Part shown: positions 9,598 through 17,726 of the stretch, piece after piece
Position numbering within the stretch: the first letter of the stretch is position 1
How the letters are laid out: every line of letters begins with the position of its first letter
Source: Oscillospiraceae bacterium
GTDB taxonomy: Bacteria; Bacillota; Clostridia; Oscillospirales; Oscillospiraceae
Direction: 5' to 3'
Assembly (NCBI GenBank): GCA_015067495.1
Contig: SVMI01000004.1
Span: 86,322 to 146,449 of the forward strand
DNA length: 60,128 nt
Notes under the pieces: generated by a model
Databases searched by the model: none
The model's input: only the letters and a program-made list of their open reading frames with translations
Told to the model about the DNA's origin: nothing
Program-made: the position numbers and the translations under genes

Positions 9598-9625
9598 AAA
9601 AGTGCCTGCAGCCGCAGGCACTTTT
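9598..9625. terminator. Bidirectional terminator between the DUF1846 gene and trkH
   Basis: Twelve-base-pair stem AAAAGTGCCTGC / GCAGGCACTTTT with a four-base loop, flanked by A and T tracts so that it can serve both convergent genes. Confidence 0.85.
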
Positions 9626-9631
9626 ATTTTG

Positions 9632-11083
9632 TTATCTTCTTTTCCACGTCCCGGTGGACAGCAGCGCAAGCATGGGGAAAACCTCCAAACGACCCGCCAG
9701 CATATCAAAACACAGCACCAGCTTGGAAAAGGTACTGTAGCTGCCGAAATTGCAGGTCGGCCCCACCGCTTCAAAGCCCGGTCCGATGTTGTTAAAGCAC
9801 GCCAGAACCGCGGAAATGTTGGTGCCGATGGAGAAATTATCCAGCGAGATCAGCATAAAGCTGACAAACACCAAGATCACATATGCCGCAAGGTAGGCAT
9901 TGGTGTTATCCAGCACCTGCTCGTCCACCACCCGGTTATTGATGCGGATCGCCTGCACCCGGCGCGGATGCATCAGCGTGCGGATGTTGCGGCGCAGCAC
10001 CTTTCCAAGCAGCAGCACACGGGAGCATTTCAGTCCGCCGCCGGTAGAGCCGGCACAGGCACCAATGATCATCAGCACCATCAGAATACCCTTGGAGAAG
10101 GCAGGCCACTGGTCGAAATCCACCGAGGAGAAGCCCGTGGTGGTGATGATGCTGGAGACTTGGAAAAAGGCATGGCGGAAGGTCTCCTCCACCGTTGCGT
10201 ACCGATCCCAGATATTCAGCGCGATCAGCAAGACCGCCACCAAAATGACACCCAGATACAGCCGCAGCTCCTCATCCTTGAAAACGCCCCTGATCTGCCG
10301 CAGAAGCAGCAGATAAAAGCAGCTGAAATTGATACCAAACAGCACCATGAAGACGGCTGTCACGTATTGCAGATAAGGACTGTAGCTTGCAAAGGAATCA
10401 TTCAGGACACCGAAGCCACCCGTTCCTGCTGTTCCAAAGGCAGTACATGCAGCCTCCAGCAGATTCATCCCTCCGAACAGCAGAAACAGAATATCGGCGA
10501 TGGTCAGCACGATATAGATCAGGTAGAGGATCGTTGCGGTCTTGCGCATTTTCGGCACCAGCTTGCCCACATCCGGACCGGGGCTTTCCGCCCGCATCAG
10601 ATGCAGTGTAAAGCCGGAGCCTTTTCCGCCGGGGGAAACCGCCAGCAGAAACACCAGCACGCCCATACCGCCGATCCAGTGGCTGAAGCTGCGCCAGTAG
10701 AGCAGTCCGTCAGACAGTGCCTCCACATTTGAAAGCACCGACGCGCCGGTGGTGGTAAAGCCGGAAACAATCTCAAAGAAGGCATCGATGTAGCTGGGGA
10801 TCTCCCGGGAGAACCAGAAGGGCAGGCTGCCCACCAGACTCATCACGATCCAGCTGATGGCTGCGCAGACAAGACCTTCCTTTGCACCAAAGACGCCCGG
10901 TGCGCCCTTGCAGCTTAAAAACAGTACTGCGATCAGCGCACCTGCGATGGCAAAGGTGAGCAAAAAGGCATACACTACCGTCATTTCCCCGGCGCACAGG
11001 CTGATGATCATGGCGGGGAGCATCAAAACCGTTACAGCCGTCAGCGTTTGGGCAACAAAACGGCCCATCATTTTATAATTCAT
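9632..11083 (-). CDS. trkH: Potassium uptake membrane subunit TrkH/KtrB
   Basis: A 483-residue membrane protein of the Trk/Ktr/HKT potassium transporter superfamily with four pore repeats. Selectivity-filter-like segments are visible as SGFTTTGASV, GTAGTGGFGVL, ITTTGFSSVDF and NNIGPGFEAVGP. It imports K+ under control of the TrkA subunit. The start at 11083 (MNYKMMGRF) is chosen because the frame upstream runs through trkA and lacks membrane character, while GGACGGTGGG precedes this ATG. The trkA gene ends 13 bases before the start, so trkA and trkH form one operon. Confidence 0.92.
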   Translation of the reverse strand: MNYKMMGRFVAQTLTAVTVLMLPAMIISLCAGEMTVVYAFLLTFAIAGALIAVLFLSCKGAPGVFGAKEGLVCAAISWIVMSLVGSLPFWFSREIPSYIDAFFEIVSGFTTTGASVLSNVEALSDGLLYWRSFSHWIGGMGVLVFLLAVSPGGKGSGFTLHLMRAESPGPDVGKLVPKMRKTATILYLIYIVLTIADILFLLFGGMNLLEAACTAFGTAGTGGFGVLNDSFASYSPYLQYVTAVFMVLFGINFSCFYLLLLRQIRGVFKDEELRLYLGVILVAVLLIALNIWDRYATVEETFRHAFFQVSSIITTTGFSSVDFDQWPAFSKGILMVLMIIGACAGSTGGGLKCSRVLLLGKVLRRNIRTLMHPRRVQAIRINNRVVDEQVLDNTNAYLAAYVILVFVSFMLISLDNFSIGTNISAVLACFNNIGPGFEAVGPTCNFGSYSTFSKLVLCFDMLAGRLEVFPMLALLSTGTWKRR

Positions 11084-11096
11084 CGTCCCACCGTCC

Positions 11097-12458
11097 TTAC
11101 AGGAACACGTCACCCATCCGCAGCACGCTGCCCCGGTCTGTGGTGACGACCACCACTGTATCACCGGCATGGAACACCGAGTCGCCGTTGGGGATCTCCG
11201 TCTGGCTGCCGCGGGTGATGCTGGCAACCAGCACGTTGGCTCTGGGCTTGAGATTTTTCAGAGGGATACCGCAGTTGGGATCGTCCTTTTCAACCACAAA
11301 CTCTATGGCTTCGACCTGACCGTCGGCAATGGCGTGGACGGAAACGGCAGCGCCGCTCTGATTCTGCATGGCGCGAACATAGCGCACGATGTGGTTACAG
11401 ACCAGATCCTTGGGGCTGATAACGCTGCCCAGCTTCAGGCTGTCGAGAATGTTGCGGTTGCCGTTGTGACCCAGCTTGGTGATCACTTGGGGCATTTTCA
11501 GGGAGGACGCGTAAAGGGAGATGATCATGTTGACCTCATCCTCGCCGGTAAGGGTCACCAGCGCGTCCATTTGGGACAAGCCGTAGCTTTCCAGCGACTC
11601 CAGATCGCTGGCATCCGCATGGACGATCTGTGTATCCGGCAGCATTTCGCTCAGCTGACGGCAGCGTTCGGGGTCTTTTTCCAGAATATGGACGGAAATG
11701 CCGCCCTTTTCCAACAGCGTCGCCAGATAATAGCTCACACGACCGCCGCCGCAGAGCATCACACGGCGGACACGGCGGGTCATGATGTCCAAATTCTTCA
11801 GCAGTGCCGTCAGCTCTCTTGTGGGCGCGGTAACGAAAATACGGTCGCCCTCCTGAAAGCGGAAATGACCGCTGTTGGGAACAAATGCCTTGCCGTCGCG
11901 CAGAACCGCGCAGACCAGCACACGGCACTTGACCACTCCCGGCAGCTCCATCAGCGAAACATTGCACAGCTTGCTGGAGGCATCCAGCCGCAGCTCCACG
12001 ATCTCGGAGCGACCCTTGGCGAATACGTCCCGGCGCAGAAAGCCGGGGTATTTCAAAAGCCGCTCGATCTCTGTAGCCGCCTGCCGCTCCGGGTTGACCG
12101 CCATGGAAAGACCGAACACATCCCGCAGATCGTAGATCTGCTCCGTATACTCCGGGTTTCGGATGCGGGCAATGGTATGCAATTTGGGATTGATGGCATG
12201 GGCTGTGGTGCAGCACAGCAGATTCACTTCGTCAGCATTGGTCGCCGCGATCAGAAGATCCGCTCCCTCCACACCTGCCTGAAGCAGCACCGGCATGGAG
12301 GCGCAGTTGCCGTGGACACCCATGGCATCCAGCCGCTCCATACTGGAATTGAGAACCTGACGGTCGGAATCCAGCAGAGTAATATCGTGACCCTCTGCGG
12401 TCAGCTGCTGCGCCAAAGTAAAGCCGACCTTGCCGTCACCTGCGATGATAATATTCAT
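11097..12458 (-). CDS. trkA: Trk potassium uptake regulatory protein TrkA
   Basis: Cytoplasmic gating ring subunit of 453 residues with two RCK units. The first Rossmann domain starts MNIIIAGDGKVGFTLAQQL (GxGxxG), with an acidic residue after the second strand (LLDSD) that points to NAD(H) binding. A second nucleotide-binding fold begins near RVMLCGGGRVSYYLATLLE at about 225. Each is followed by a TrkA_C domain (for example LMELPGVVKCRVLVCAVLRDG). It binds the TrkH pore and gates it in response to nucleotide. First gene of the trkA-trkH operon. Confidence 0.93.
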   Translation of the reverse strand: MNIIIAGDGKVGFTLAQQLTAEGHDITLLDSDRQVLNSSMERLDAMGVHGNCASMPVLLQAGVEGADLLIAATNADEVNLLCCTTAHAINPKLHTIARIRNPEYTEQIYDLRDVFGLSMAVNPERQAATEIERLLKYPGFLRRDVFAKGRSEIVELRLDASSKLCNVSLMELPGVVKCRVLVCAVLRDGKAFVPNSGHFRFQEGDRIFVTAPTRELTALLKNLDIMTRRVRRVMLCGGGRVSYYLATLLEKGGISVHILEKDPERCRQLSEMLPDTQIVHADASDLESLESYGLSQMDALVTLTGEDEVNMIISLYASSLKMPQVITKLGHNGNRNILDSLKLGSVISPKDLVCNHIVRYVRAMQNQSGAAVSVHAIADGQVEAIEFVVEKDDPNCGIPLKNLKPRANVLVASITRGSQTEIPNGDSVFHAGDTVVVVTTDRGSVLRMGDVFL

Positions 12459-12500
12459 AATAGCCTCCGTATTCCGAAAGAATAGAGCATGAACAGCTAC

Positions 12501-12529
12501 ATTGTAGCACTCTTTTTGTCATTTTACAA
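12501..12529 (-). promoter_or_regulatory. Promoter of trkA-trkH
   Basis: Minus strand TTGTAA, 17-base spacer, TACAAT, about 40 bases upstream of the trkA start. Confidence 0.6.
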
Positions 12530-12564
12530 CCATCTTTCTTTGTTGGCTTCACCAGAAAAAAATA

Positions 12565-12593
12565 TTGCAAAACAGACACAGTTGGGTTATAAT
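12565..12593 (+). promoter_or_regulatory. Promoter of the CofE-like gene
   Basis: TTGCAA, 17-base spacer, TATAAT, 65 bases before the start. It is divergent from the trkA promoter, with about 35 bases between them. Confidence 0.65.
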
Positions 12594-12658
12594 GACACAG
12601 TTAAAAGACATCCCAGTTGGAAGAGGCTCTCTCTTCCGGAAAAAATGAGGCTTTACCT

Positions 12659-13846
12659 ATGGAAAGAAAAGTTGGAACAACCTCCCGCGGCATCCGCGGA
12701 CCCATCATCCGTCAGGGCGACGATCTTGCCGATATTGTGGTCAAGAGCGTTTTGGAAGCAGCCGAGAGCGAAGGCTTCCGCCTGTACGACCGGGACATCG
12801 TTGCGGTCACCGAATCCGTTGTTGCCCGCGCGCAGGGCAACTATGCGTCCGTCGATGACATTGCCGAGGACGTCCGCCGCAAGCTGGGCGGCGAGACCGT
12901 CGGCGTGATCTTCCCCATCCTCTCCCGCAACCGCTTCGCGGTCTGCCTGCGGGGCATCGCCAGGGGTGTGAAGAAGATCGTGCTGATGCTCAGCTATCCT
13001 TCTGACGAGGTGGGCAACGAGCTGGTCTCCCTTGACCGCTTGGACGAAGCCGGCGTCAATCCCTACAGCGACGTGCTGACGGAAGCAAAGTACCGGGAGC
13101 TGTTCGGAGAAAACCTGCATCCGTTCACATTGGTCGATTACGTGCAATACTACGGTGATCTCATCCGGGAATGCGGTGCTGAGGTGGAGATCATCCTTGC
13201 CAACAATCCCCGGGCGATCCTCAGCTATACCAAGACCGTCCTGACCTGCGACATCCACAGCCGTGCGCGTACCAAGCGCATTCTGCGTCAGGCTGGTGCG
13301 GAGCTGGTGCTGGGTCTTGACGATATCCTGAACGCCCCTGTAAATGGCAGCGGCTACAACGAGCGCTTCGGTCTGCTGGGTTCGAACAAATCCACCGAAA
13401 ATTCTGTCAAGCTCTTCCCCAAGGAGTGCGGCGATCTGGTGCTGGACATCCAGCAGCGTCTGCTTGCCGCCACCGGCAAGCACATGGAAGTGATGGTCTA
13501 CGGCGACGGTGCGTTCAAAGACCCCGTGGGCAAGATCTGGGAGCTGGCTGATCCCAGCGTTTCCGTGGCACACACCCCCGGTCTGGAGGGTACACCCAAC
13601 GAGCTGAAGCTGAAGTATCTGGCGGATAACGATTTCGCCGATCTGTCCGGCGAAGCCCTGAAGGAAGCCATTGAAGCACGCATCCGCGCCAAGGGCGATC
13701 TGGCAGGCTCTATGGCATCTCAGGGTACGACTCCCCGCCGCCTGACAGATCTGATCGGCTCGCTGTGTGACCTGACCTCCGGCTCCGGCGACAAGGGTAC
13801 ACCCATCATTCTGGTGCAGGGCTATTTCGACAATTATACCATGTAA
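12659..13846 (+). CDS. CofE-like amide ligase (coenzyme F420-0:L-glutamate ligase family)
   Basis: A 395-residue protein of the CofE/F420-0:glutamate ligase family: GIRGPIIRQGDDLADIVVKS at the N terminus, RDIVAVTESVVARAQG, then VYGDGAFKDPVGKIWELADP toward the C terminus. In methanogens and actinobacteria CofE adds glutamate to F420-0. No other F420 gene is in the window, and longer versions like this are found in Clostridia not known to make F420, so the true substrate is open. The start at 12659 follows a GAGG box by eight bases; an upstream in-frame ATG at 12617 has no such site. Single-gene unit ending in a strong terminator. Confidence 0.8.
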   Translation: MERKVGTTSRGIRGPIIRQGDDLADIVVKSVLEAAESEGFRLYDRDIVAVTESVVARAQGNYASVDDIAEDVRRKLGGETVGVIFPILSRNRFAVCLRGIARGVKKIVLMLSYPSDEVGNELVSLDRLDEAGVNPYSDVLTEAKYRELFGENLHPFTLVDYVQYYGDLIRECGAEVEIILANNPRAILSYTKTVLTCDIHSRARTKRILRQAGAELVLGLDDILNAPVNGSGYNERFGLLGSNKSTENSVKLFPKECGDLVLDIQQRLLAATGKHMEVMVYGDGAFKDPVGKIWELADPSVSVAHTPGLEGTPNELKLKYLADNDFADLSGEALKEAIEARIRAKGDLAGSMASQGTTPRRLTDLIGSLCDLTSGSGDKGTPIILVQGYFDNYTM

Positions 13847-13851
13847 ACGAC

Positions 13852-13879
13852 ACGGGTCGGTGCTTTCGCACCGACCCGT
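13852..13879. terminator. Bidirectional terminator between the CofE-like and reductase genes
   Basis: Perfect 12-base-pair stem ACGGGTCGGTGC / GCACCGACCCGT with loop TTTC, between two convergent genes. Confidence 0.85.
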
Positions 13880-13884
13880 TCCTT

Positions 13885-14892
13885 TTATCTTCCGAACTTT
13901 TCCGCTGCGGACTTCATCATCTCCCGGATGGGAAGATTGTAGGGGCAGCGATCCTCACACACGCCGCAGCCGATGCACTCGGAGGCGGTGTTTTTCAGTG
14001 TGGCATAGCGCTGATGCGCCCATCCCTCCAAGCCGTAACGGGACAGATACCCTTCAAACAGAAACACCGACGGAATGGAAATGCCCACCGTGCAGGGGGC
14101 GCAGTAATTGCAGCGGCGGCAGAAATTCGTACCCAGCTCATGACGAACCTGCGCGATCGCCGCTTCTTCTTCCGCGGTCAGAGGCGCGCTGTTGCTGACC
14201 GCGGCGATGTTCTGCTCCGCCTCCCGAAGCTCCGCCATGCCGGGAATGACCAGCGTCACATCCTCATTGGCGCAGATATAGCGCAGACCGATGGTCGCAT
14301 CCTCGATGGCACCACCTGCCAGCGGCTTCATATCGATAAAGCCGATGTTCTTTTCGGCGCAGACACGGATCAGCTCTGCGCCCTGATTTTCCACGATGTT
14401 ATAGGGGAACATGATGGTCTCCACCCAAGGCAGCTCCACCGCAAGGCGGAAGGTCTCGGCAGTATGGGTGGTCAAGCCGATGTGACCGATCTTTCCCTGC
14501 GCTCTCGCTTCAAGCAGTGCTTCCAGCGCGCCGCCGGGAGCGGCGACGGTTTCCAGATCCGCAGGCTGGGCGTTGTGGATCTGATAAAGGTCGATGTAAT
14601 CCGTGCGCAGATTGCGAAGGCTGGTTTCAATATCCGCAGCCATCGCCTCTTTTGTGCGGGACATACTCTTGGTGGCAAGGATGAACCTGTCACGGATGCC
14701 CTCCAGTGCCTCGCCAAGGTACTCCTCGCTGACCGTATAGCCACGGGCGGTATCGATGTAGTTGATGCCCTGCTCCATCAGGCAGCGGATCAGCGTCTTT
14801 GTGCCTTCGGCATCGATGCGCTGAATGGGGATCCCGCCGAGACCCATGCGGGAAACCTTCAGTCCCGTTTTTCCTAAAATGCGGTATTGCAT
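13885..14892 (-). CDS. Aldo/keto reductase with C-terminal 4Fe-4S domains
   Basis: A 335-residue cytoplasmic protein. The TIM-barrel aldo/keto reductase part (1-245) keeps the catalytic tetrad: Asp47 and Tyr52 (YIDTARGY), Lys75 (ILATKS) and His106 (LYQIHN). The C-terminal 80 residues carry two ferredoxin-like Cys clusters, Cys258/261/264/267 and Cys306/309/312/316 (CIGCGVCEDRCP), as in the ferredoxin-type aldo/keto reductases common in anaerobes. It probably reduces an aldehyde or ketone, perhaps with electrons from ferredoxin; substrate unknown. The ATG has an AGGAGAG ribosome binding site. Divergent from the nrnA-surE operon. Confidence 0.9.
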   Translation of the reverse strand: MQYRILGKTGLKVSRMGLGGIPIQRIDAEGTKTLIRCLMEQGINYIDTARGYTVSEEYLGEALEGIRDRFILATKSMSRTKEAMAADIETSLRNLRTDYIDLYQIHNAQPADLETVAAPGGALEALLEARAQGKIGHIGLTTHTAETFRLAVELPWVETIMFPYNIVENQGAELIRVCAEKNIGFIDMKPLAGGAIEDATIGLRYICANEDVTLVIPGMAELREAEQNIAAVSNSAPLTAEEEAAIAQVRHELGTNFCRRCNYCAPCTVGISIPSVFLFEGYLSRYGLEGWAHQRYATLKNTASECIGCGVCEDRCPYNLPIREMMKSAAEKFGR

Positions 14893-14921
14893 ATTTTTTC
14901 TCTCCTTTGTTCAAAAAATGT

Positions 14922-14950
14922 TTGCATGCGTGTCACTTTTATAGTATAAT
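14922..14950 (+). promoter_or_regulatory. Promoter of the nrnA-nrnA-surE operon
   Basis: TTGCAT, 17-base spacer, TATAAT, 51 bases before the first start codon. Confidence 0.7.
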
Positions 14951-14965
14951 AACACACTAAAGCAA
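14938..14965 (-). promoter_or_regulatory. Probable promoter of the aldo/keto reductase gene
   Basis: Minus strand TTGCTT, 16-base spacer, TATAAA. It overlaps the opposite-facing nrnA promoter, so the two may compete. Confidence 0.4.
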
Positions 14966-15001
14966 ATGACACAAGGGAAAAATACACAGTGAGGAAATAC
15001 A

Positions 15002-15937
15002 ATGTTTGAAGCAATTTTAGAGCAAGTGAAAAGCCATGACCGCATCATCATCCACCGGCACAAATCCCCTGACGGTGATGCCCTCGGCAGCCAGATCGGT
15101 CTGAAGCACATTTTGATGGACAACTTCCCCGAAAAGGAAATTTACGTGGTAGGTGACGGCGCGGGTCACTACAGCTTCATGGAAGACAGCGTCATGGACG
15201 AGGTGGATGACGGCTTATATGCCGATGCCCTCGCCATCGTGCTGGACACCTCTGCCAAACACCTGATCAGCGATGAACGCTACCCCACCGCCCATGCCAC
15301 CGCCCGGATGGATCACCACATTTTTGTGGAGAAGATCTGCCAGTACGAGGTCACCGATACCTCTTTTGAAAGCTGCTGCGGTCTGGTGACCGCCTTTGCC
15401 ATCGAAAGTGGGTTGAAGCTCTCCCCCATGAGCGCGAAATCCCTCTACACCGGCATGGTCACCGATTCCGGTCGCTTCCGCTACGACTCCACCTCCTCCC
15501 AGACCTTCCGTCTGGCGAGCGCGCTGATGGAGCAGCCCTTTGACACGGGCGACATCTACCGCAACCTCTACGCGGACGACCTCTCCCGCATTCAGCTCAA
15601 GGCTCGCTTTGCCCTGAAAATTCAGCTGACAGCTCGGGGTGTTGCCTATATCTACACCACCAAGGAGGAGCTGGCGGCGCTGAATACAGACACCTTCAGC
15701 ATCTCCCGGGGCATGGTCGGCACCATGTCCGACATCAAGGGCGTTTCCGTGTGGGTCAACTTCACAGAAACAGAAGCGGGCGTGCTGTGTGAGCTGCGCT
15801 CCAACCGCTACAACATCAACCCCATCGCCGTCAAGTACGGCGGCGGTGGTCACGCCAAGGCAAGCGGCGCAACCGTCGCAACCAAAGAAATTGCAATGCA
15901 AATGCTCAGCGATCTGGACGCGCTGATGAAGGAGTAA
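15002..15937 (+). CDS. DHH/DHHA1 phosphoesterase, NrnA-like (copy 1)
   Basis: A 311-residue DHH-family protein like NrnA, which degrades 2-5-mer RNA to mononucleotides and removes the 3'-phosphate from pAp. Manganese-site motifs are intact: SPDGDALGS (Asp24/Asp26), VLDTS, MDHH (104-106) and MVTDSGRF. The DHHA1 substrate-binding loop GGGGHAKASGA is near 280-290. GAGGAA lies six bases before the ATG. The next gene, two bases on, is a paralogue of the same build, and surE follows with overlap, so three nucleotide-hydrolysing enzymes are made from one message. Confidence 0.9.
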   Translation: MFEAILEQVKSHDRIIIHRHKSPDGDALGSQIGLKHILMDNFPEKEIYVVGDGAGHYSFMEDSVMDEVDDGLYADALAIVLDTSAKHLISDERYPTAHATARMDHHIFVEKICQYEVTDTSFESCCGLVTAFAIESGLKLSPMSAKSLYTGMVTDSGRFRYDSTSSQTFRLASALMEQPFDTGDIYRNLYADDLSRIQLKARFALKIQLTARGVAYIYTTKEELAALNTDTFSISRGMVGTMSDIKGVSVWVNFTETEAGVLCELRSNRYNINPIAVKYGGGGHAKASGATVATKEIAMQMLSDLDALMKE

Positions 15938-15939
15938 CT

Positions 15940-16926
15940 ATGAATCTGGAAATCAAGCAGGCGATCCTGCAGAAAATCAAAGAATACGACCGCATTATCA
16001 TCATGCGTCACTTCCGCCCCGACGGCGACGCCATCGGCTCGACCAAGGGTCTGTGGACTATTTTGAGAGACAGCTTCCCCGAAAAGGAGATCTACCTTCT
16101 GAATGAGGACTATTCCAATCACCTCGCCTTTTTAGGCGGTGAGAGCGAGCCGATCCCCGACGAGCTGTATGCCGATGCCCTGTGCATCGTGCTGGACACC
16201 GGCACCATCGACCGCGCTTCCAGCAAGAAGCACGCTCTGTGCAAGGAGATCGTCAAGATCGACCACCACATCGACCACAATCCCTACGGCGACTTGTCTT
16301 GGGTGGAGGATTTCCGCAGCTCCGTGTGCGAGATGGTGGTGGACTTCTACGATACCTTTAAGGGCGAGCTGGTGCTGAGCAAGGAAGCCGCCACTTATCT
16401 CTATGCCGGCATGGTCACCGACTCCGGCCGCTTCCGCTTTGACTCCGTCACCGGCGACACCCTGCGTCTCGCGGCGATCCTGCTGGATGCCGGCATTGAT
16501 ACCGAGGTGCTGTTCGCAAACCTCTACCTGAAGGAATTTGAGCAGTTTAAGTTCCAAGCGCACATCTACGATGCCATGCGCATCACCGAAAACGGCGTTG
16601 CCTATGTCTACGTAGACCGCGCCATGCAGGAGAAGTTTGGCTTGAGTCCCGAGGATGCCAGCGCATCCGTGGGCTACATGGAAAAGATCAAGGGCTGCCT
16701 GTGCTGGATTGCCTTCATCGAAGCACCCACAGAGGAAAAGACCATTCGTGTGCGTCTGCGCTCCCGCTTCGCGCACATCAATACCATCGCGGAAAATCAC
16801 CACGGCGGCGGTCATGCCTGCGCCAGCGGCGCAACCGTCTACAGCGAAGCGGAAATGGCACAGCTGGTTGCCGAAGCCGATGCGCTGATCAAAGAATACA
16901 AGGAAAGTCATGAGGGCTGGCTATGA
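15940..16926 (+). CDS. DHH/DHHA1 phosphoesterase, NrnA-like (copy 2)
   Basis: A 328-residue paralogue of the preceding protein with the same architecture and all motifs kept: RPDGDAIGS (Asp28/Asp30), VLDTG, IDHH (108-110), MVTDSGRF and HHGGGHACASGA. The two copies are clearly related but diverged, so the duplication is old and both are probably active, perhaps with different substrates (short RNA, pAp, cyclic-dinucleotide breakdown products such as pApA). The gene starts two bases after copy 1 and its end overlaps surE by four bases (ATGA). Confidence 0.9.
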   Translation: MNLEIKQAILQKIKEYDRIIIMRHFRPDGDAIGSTKGLWTILRDSFPEKEIYLLNEDYSNHLAFLGGESEPIPDELYADALCIVLDTGTIDRASSKKHALCKEIVKIDHHIDHNPYGDLSWVEDFRSSVCEMVVDFYDTFKGELVLSKEAATYLYAGMVTDSGRFRFDSVTGDTLRLAAILLDAGIDTEVLFANLYLKEFEQFKFQAHIYDAMRITENGVAYVYVDRAMQEKFGLSPEDASASVGYMEKIKGCLCWIAFIEAPTEEKTIRVRLRSRFAHINTIAENHHGGGHACASGATVYSEAEMAQLVAEADALIKEYKESHEGWL

Positions 16927-17648
16927 AAATCCTGATCACCAATGATGACGGCATCTATGCCGAGGGCGTTCTGCCCCTGATCCAGTGGGCGAAGACCAAG
17001 GGCGAGGTCACGGTCATCGCACCCAAATGCGAGCAGAGTGCCAAGAGCCACAGCATCGAGATCCACAAGCCCTTCGAGGCGAAAAAAGTGGATCTCTGTC
17101 CCGGCGTGACCGCCTATGCGGTGGACTCCTCCCCTGCTGACTGCGTCCGCTTTGCGATCCTCGGACTGAAAATGCAGTTCGATCTGGTCATTTCCGGCGT
17201 CAACCGGGGACTGAATATCGGGCGCGACATCATGTACTCCGGCACCGTCTCCGCTGTGATGGAAGCCGGCAATCTGGACACCCCCGGTCTGGCGGTATCC
17301 ACCTCTCCCGACTACTACCCGGAAGCAGTCAGTCACATGGACGAGGTCTTTGACTATCTTTATGCCCATGACCTTTTCAGCAAGAACCTGATGTACAACG
17401 TCAACATCCCCCGGGACAATGACGGTACCTTCCGCATCACCCGTCAGGGCGGCAACTACTATTCAGACAAATTTGCCGATGTGGGCAACGACATGTATCA
17501 GCCCTGCGGCATCGATGTTTTCGCCGCCTGCGGAAGCAAGGAGCTGGACACGGATGCCGTTCTGGTGGACAAGGTCATCTCCGTCATGCCCCTGACCATC
17601 GACCGCACCGATCTGGATCTCTACCGCCAACTGAAAGAAGAACTGTAA
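16923..17648 (+). CDS. surE: 5'/3'-nucleotidase SurE
   Basis: Metal-dependent nucleoside monophosphate phosphatase of 241 residues, the usual SurE length. Motifs: MKILITNDDGIYAEG with the metal-binding Asp8/Asp9, PKCEQSAKSHSI (the usual Ser-Gly is shifted to Ala-Lys), VISGVNRGLNIG and YSGTVSAVMEA. It removes phosphate from nucleoside 5'- and 3'-monophosphates, which are the end products of the two NrnA-like enzymes encoded just upstream. Translation is coupled by an ATGA overlap. Confidence 0.92.
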   Translation: MKILITNDDGIYAEGVLPLIQWAKTKGEVTVIAPKCEQSAKSHSIEIHKPFEAKKVDLCPGVTAYAVDSSPADCVRFAILGLKMQFDLVISGVNRGLNIGRDIMYSGTVSAVMEAGNLDTPGLAVSTSPDYYPEAVSHMDEVFDYLYAHDLFSKNLMYNVNIPRDNDGTFRITRQGGNYYSDKFADVGNDMYQPCGIDVFAACGSKELDTDAVLVDKVISVMPLTIDRTDLDLYRQLKEEL

Positions 17649-17652
17649 ACAT

Positions 17653-17681
17653 AAAGGCTCCCTTTTCACAAGGGAGCCTTT
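17653..17681 (+). terminator. Terminator of the nrnA-surE operon
   Basis: Stem AAAGGCTCCCTT / AAGGGAGCCTTT with loop TTCAC followed by T residues. Confidence 0.85.
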
Positions 17682-17690
17682 TATGAAGAA

Positions 17691-17717
17691 GCACCCCAAG
17701 GCGATGCCTTGGGGTGC
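17691..17717 (-). terminator. Terminator of the large repeat-protein gene
   Basis: Twelve-base-pair stem GCACCCCAAGGC / GCCTTGGGGTGC, loop of three, followed on the minus strand by a TTCTTC tract. The same hairpin, differing only in the loop, ends the rpsR operon at 26992-27018. Confidence 0.8.
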
Positions 17718-17726
17718 AAGTATTTA

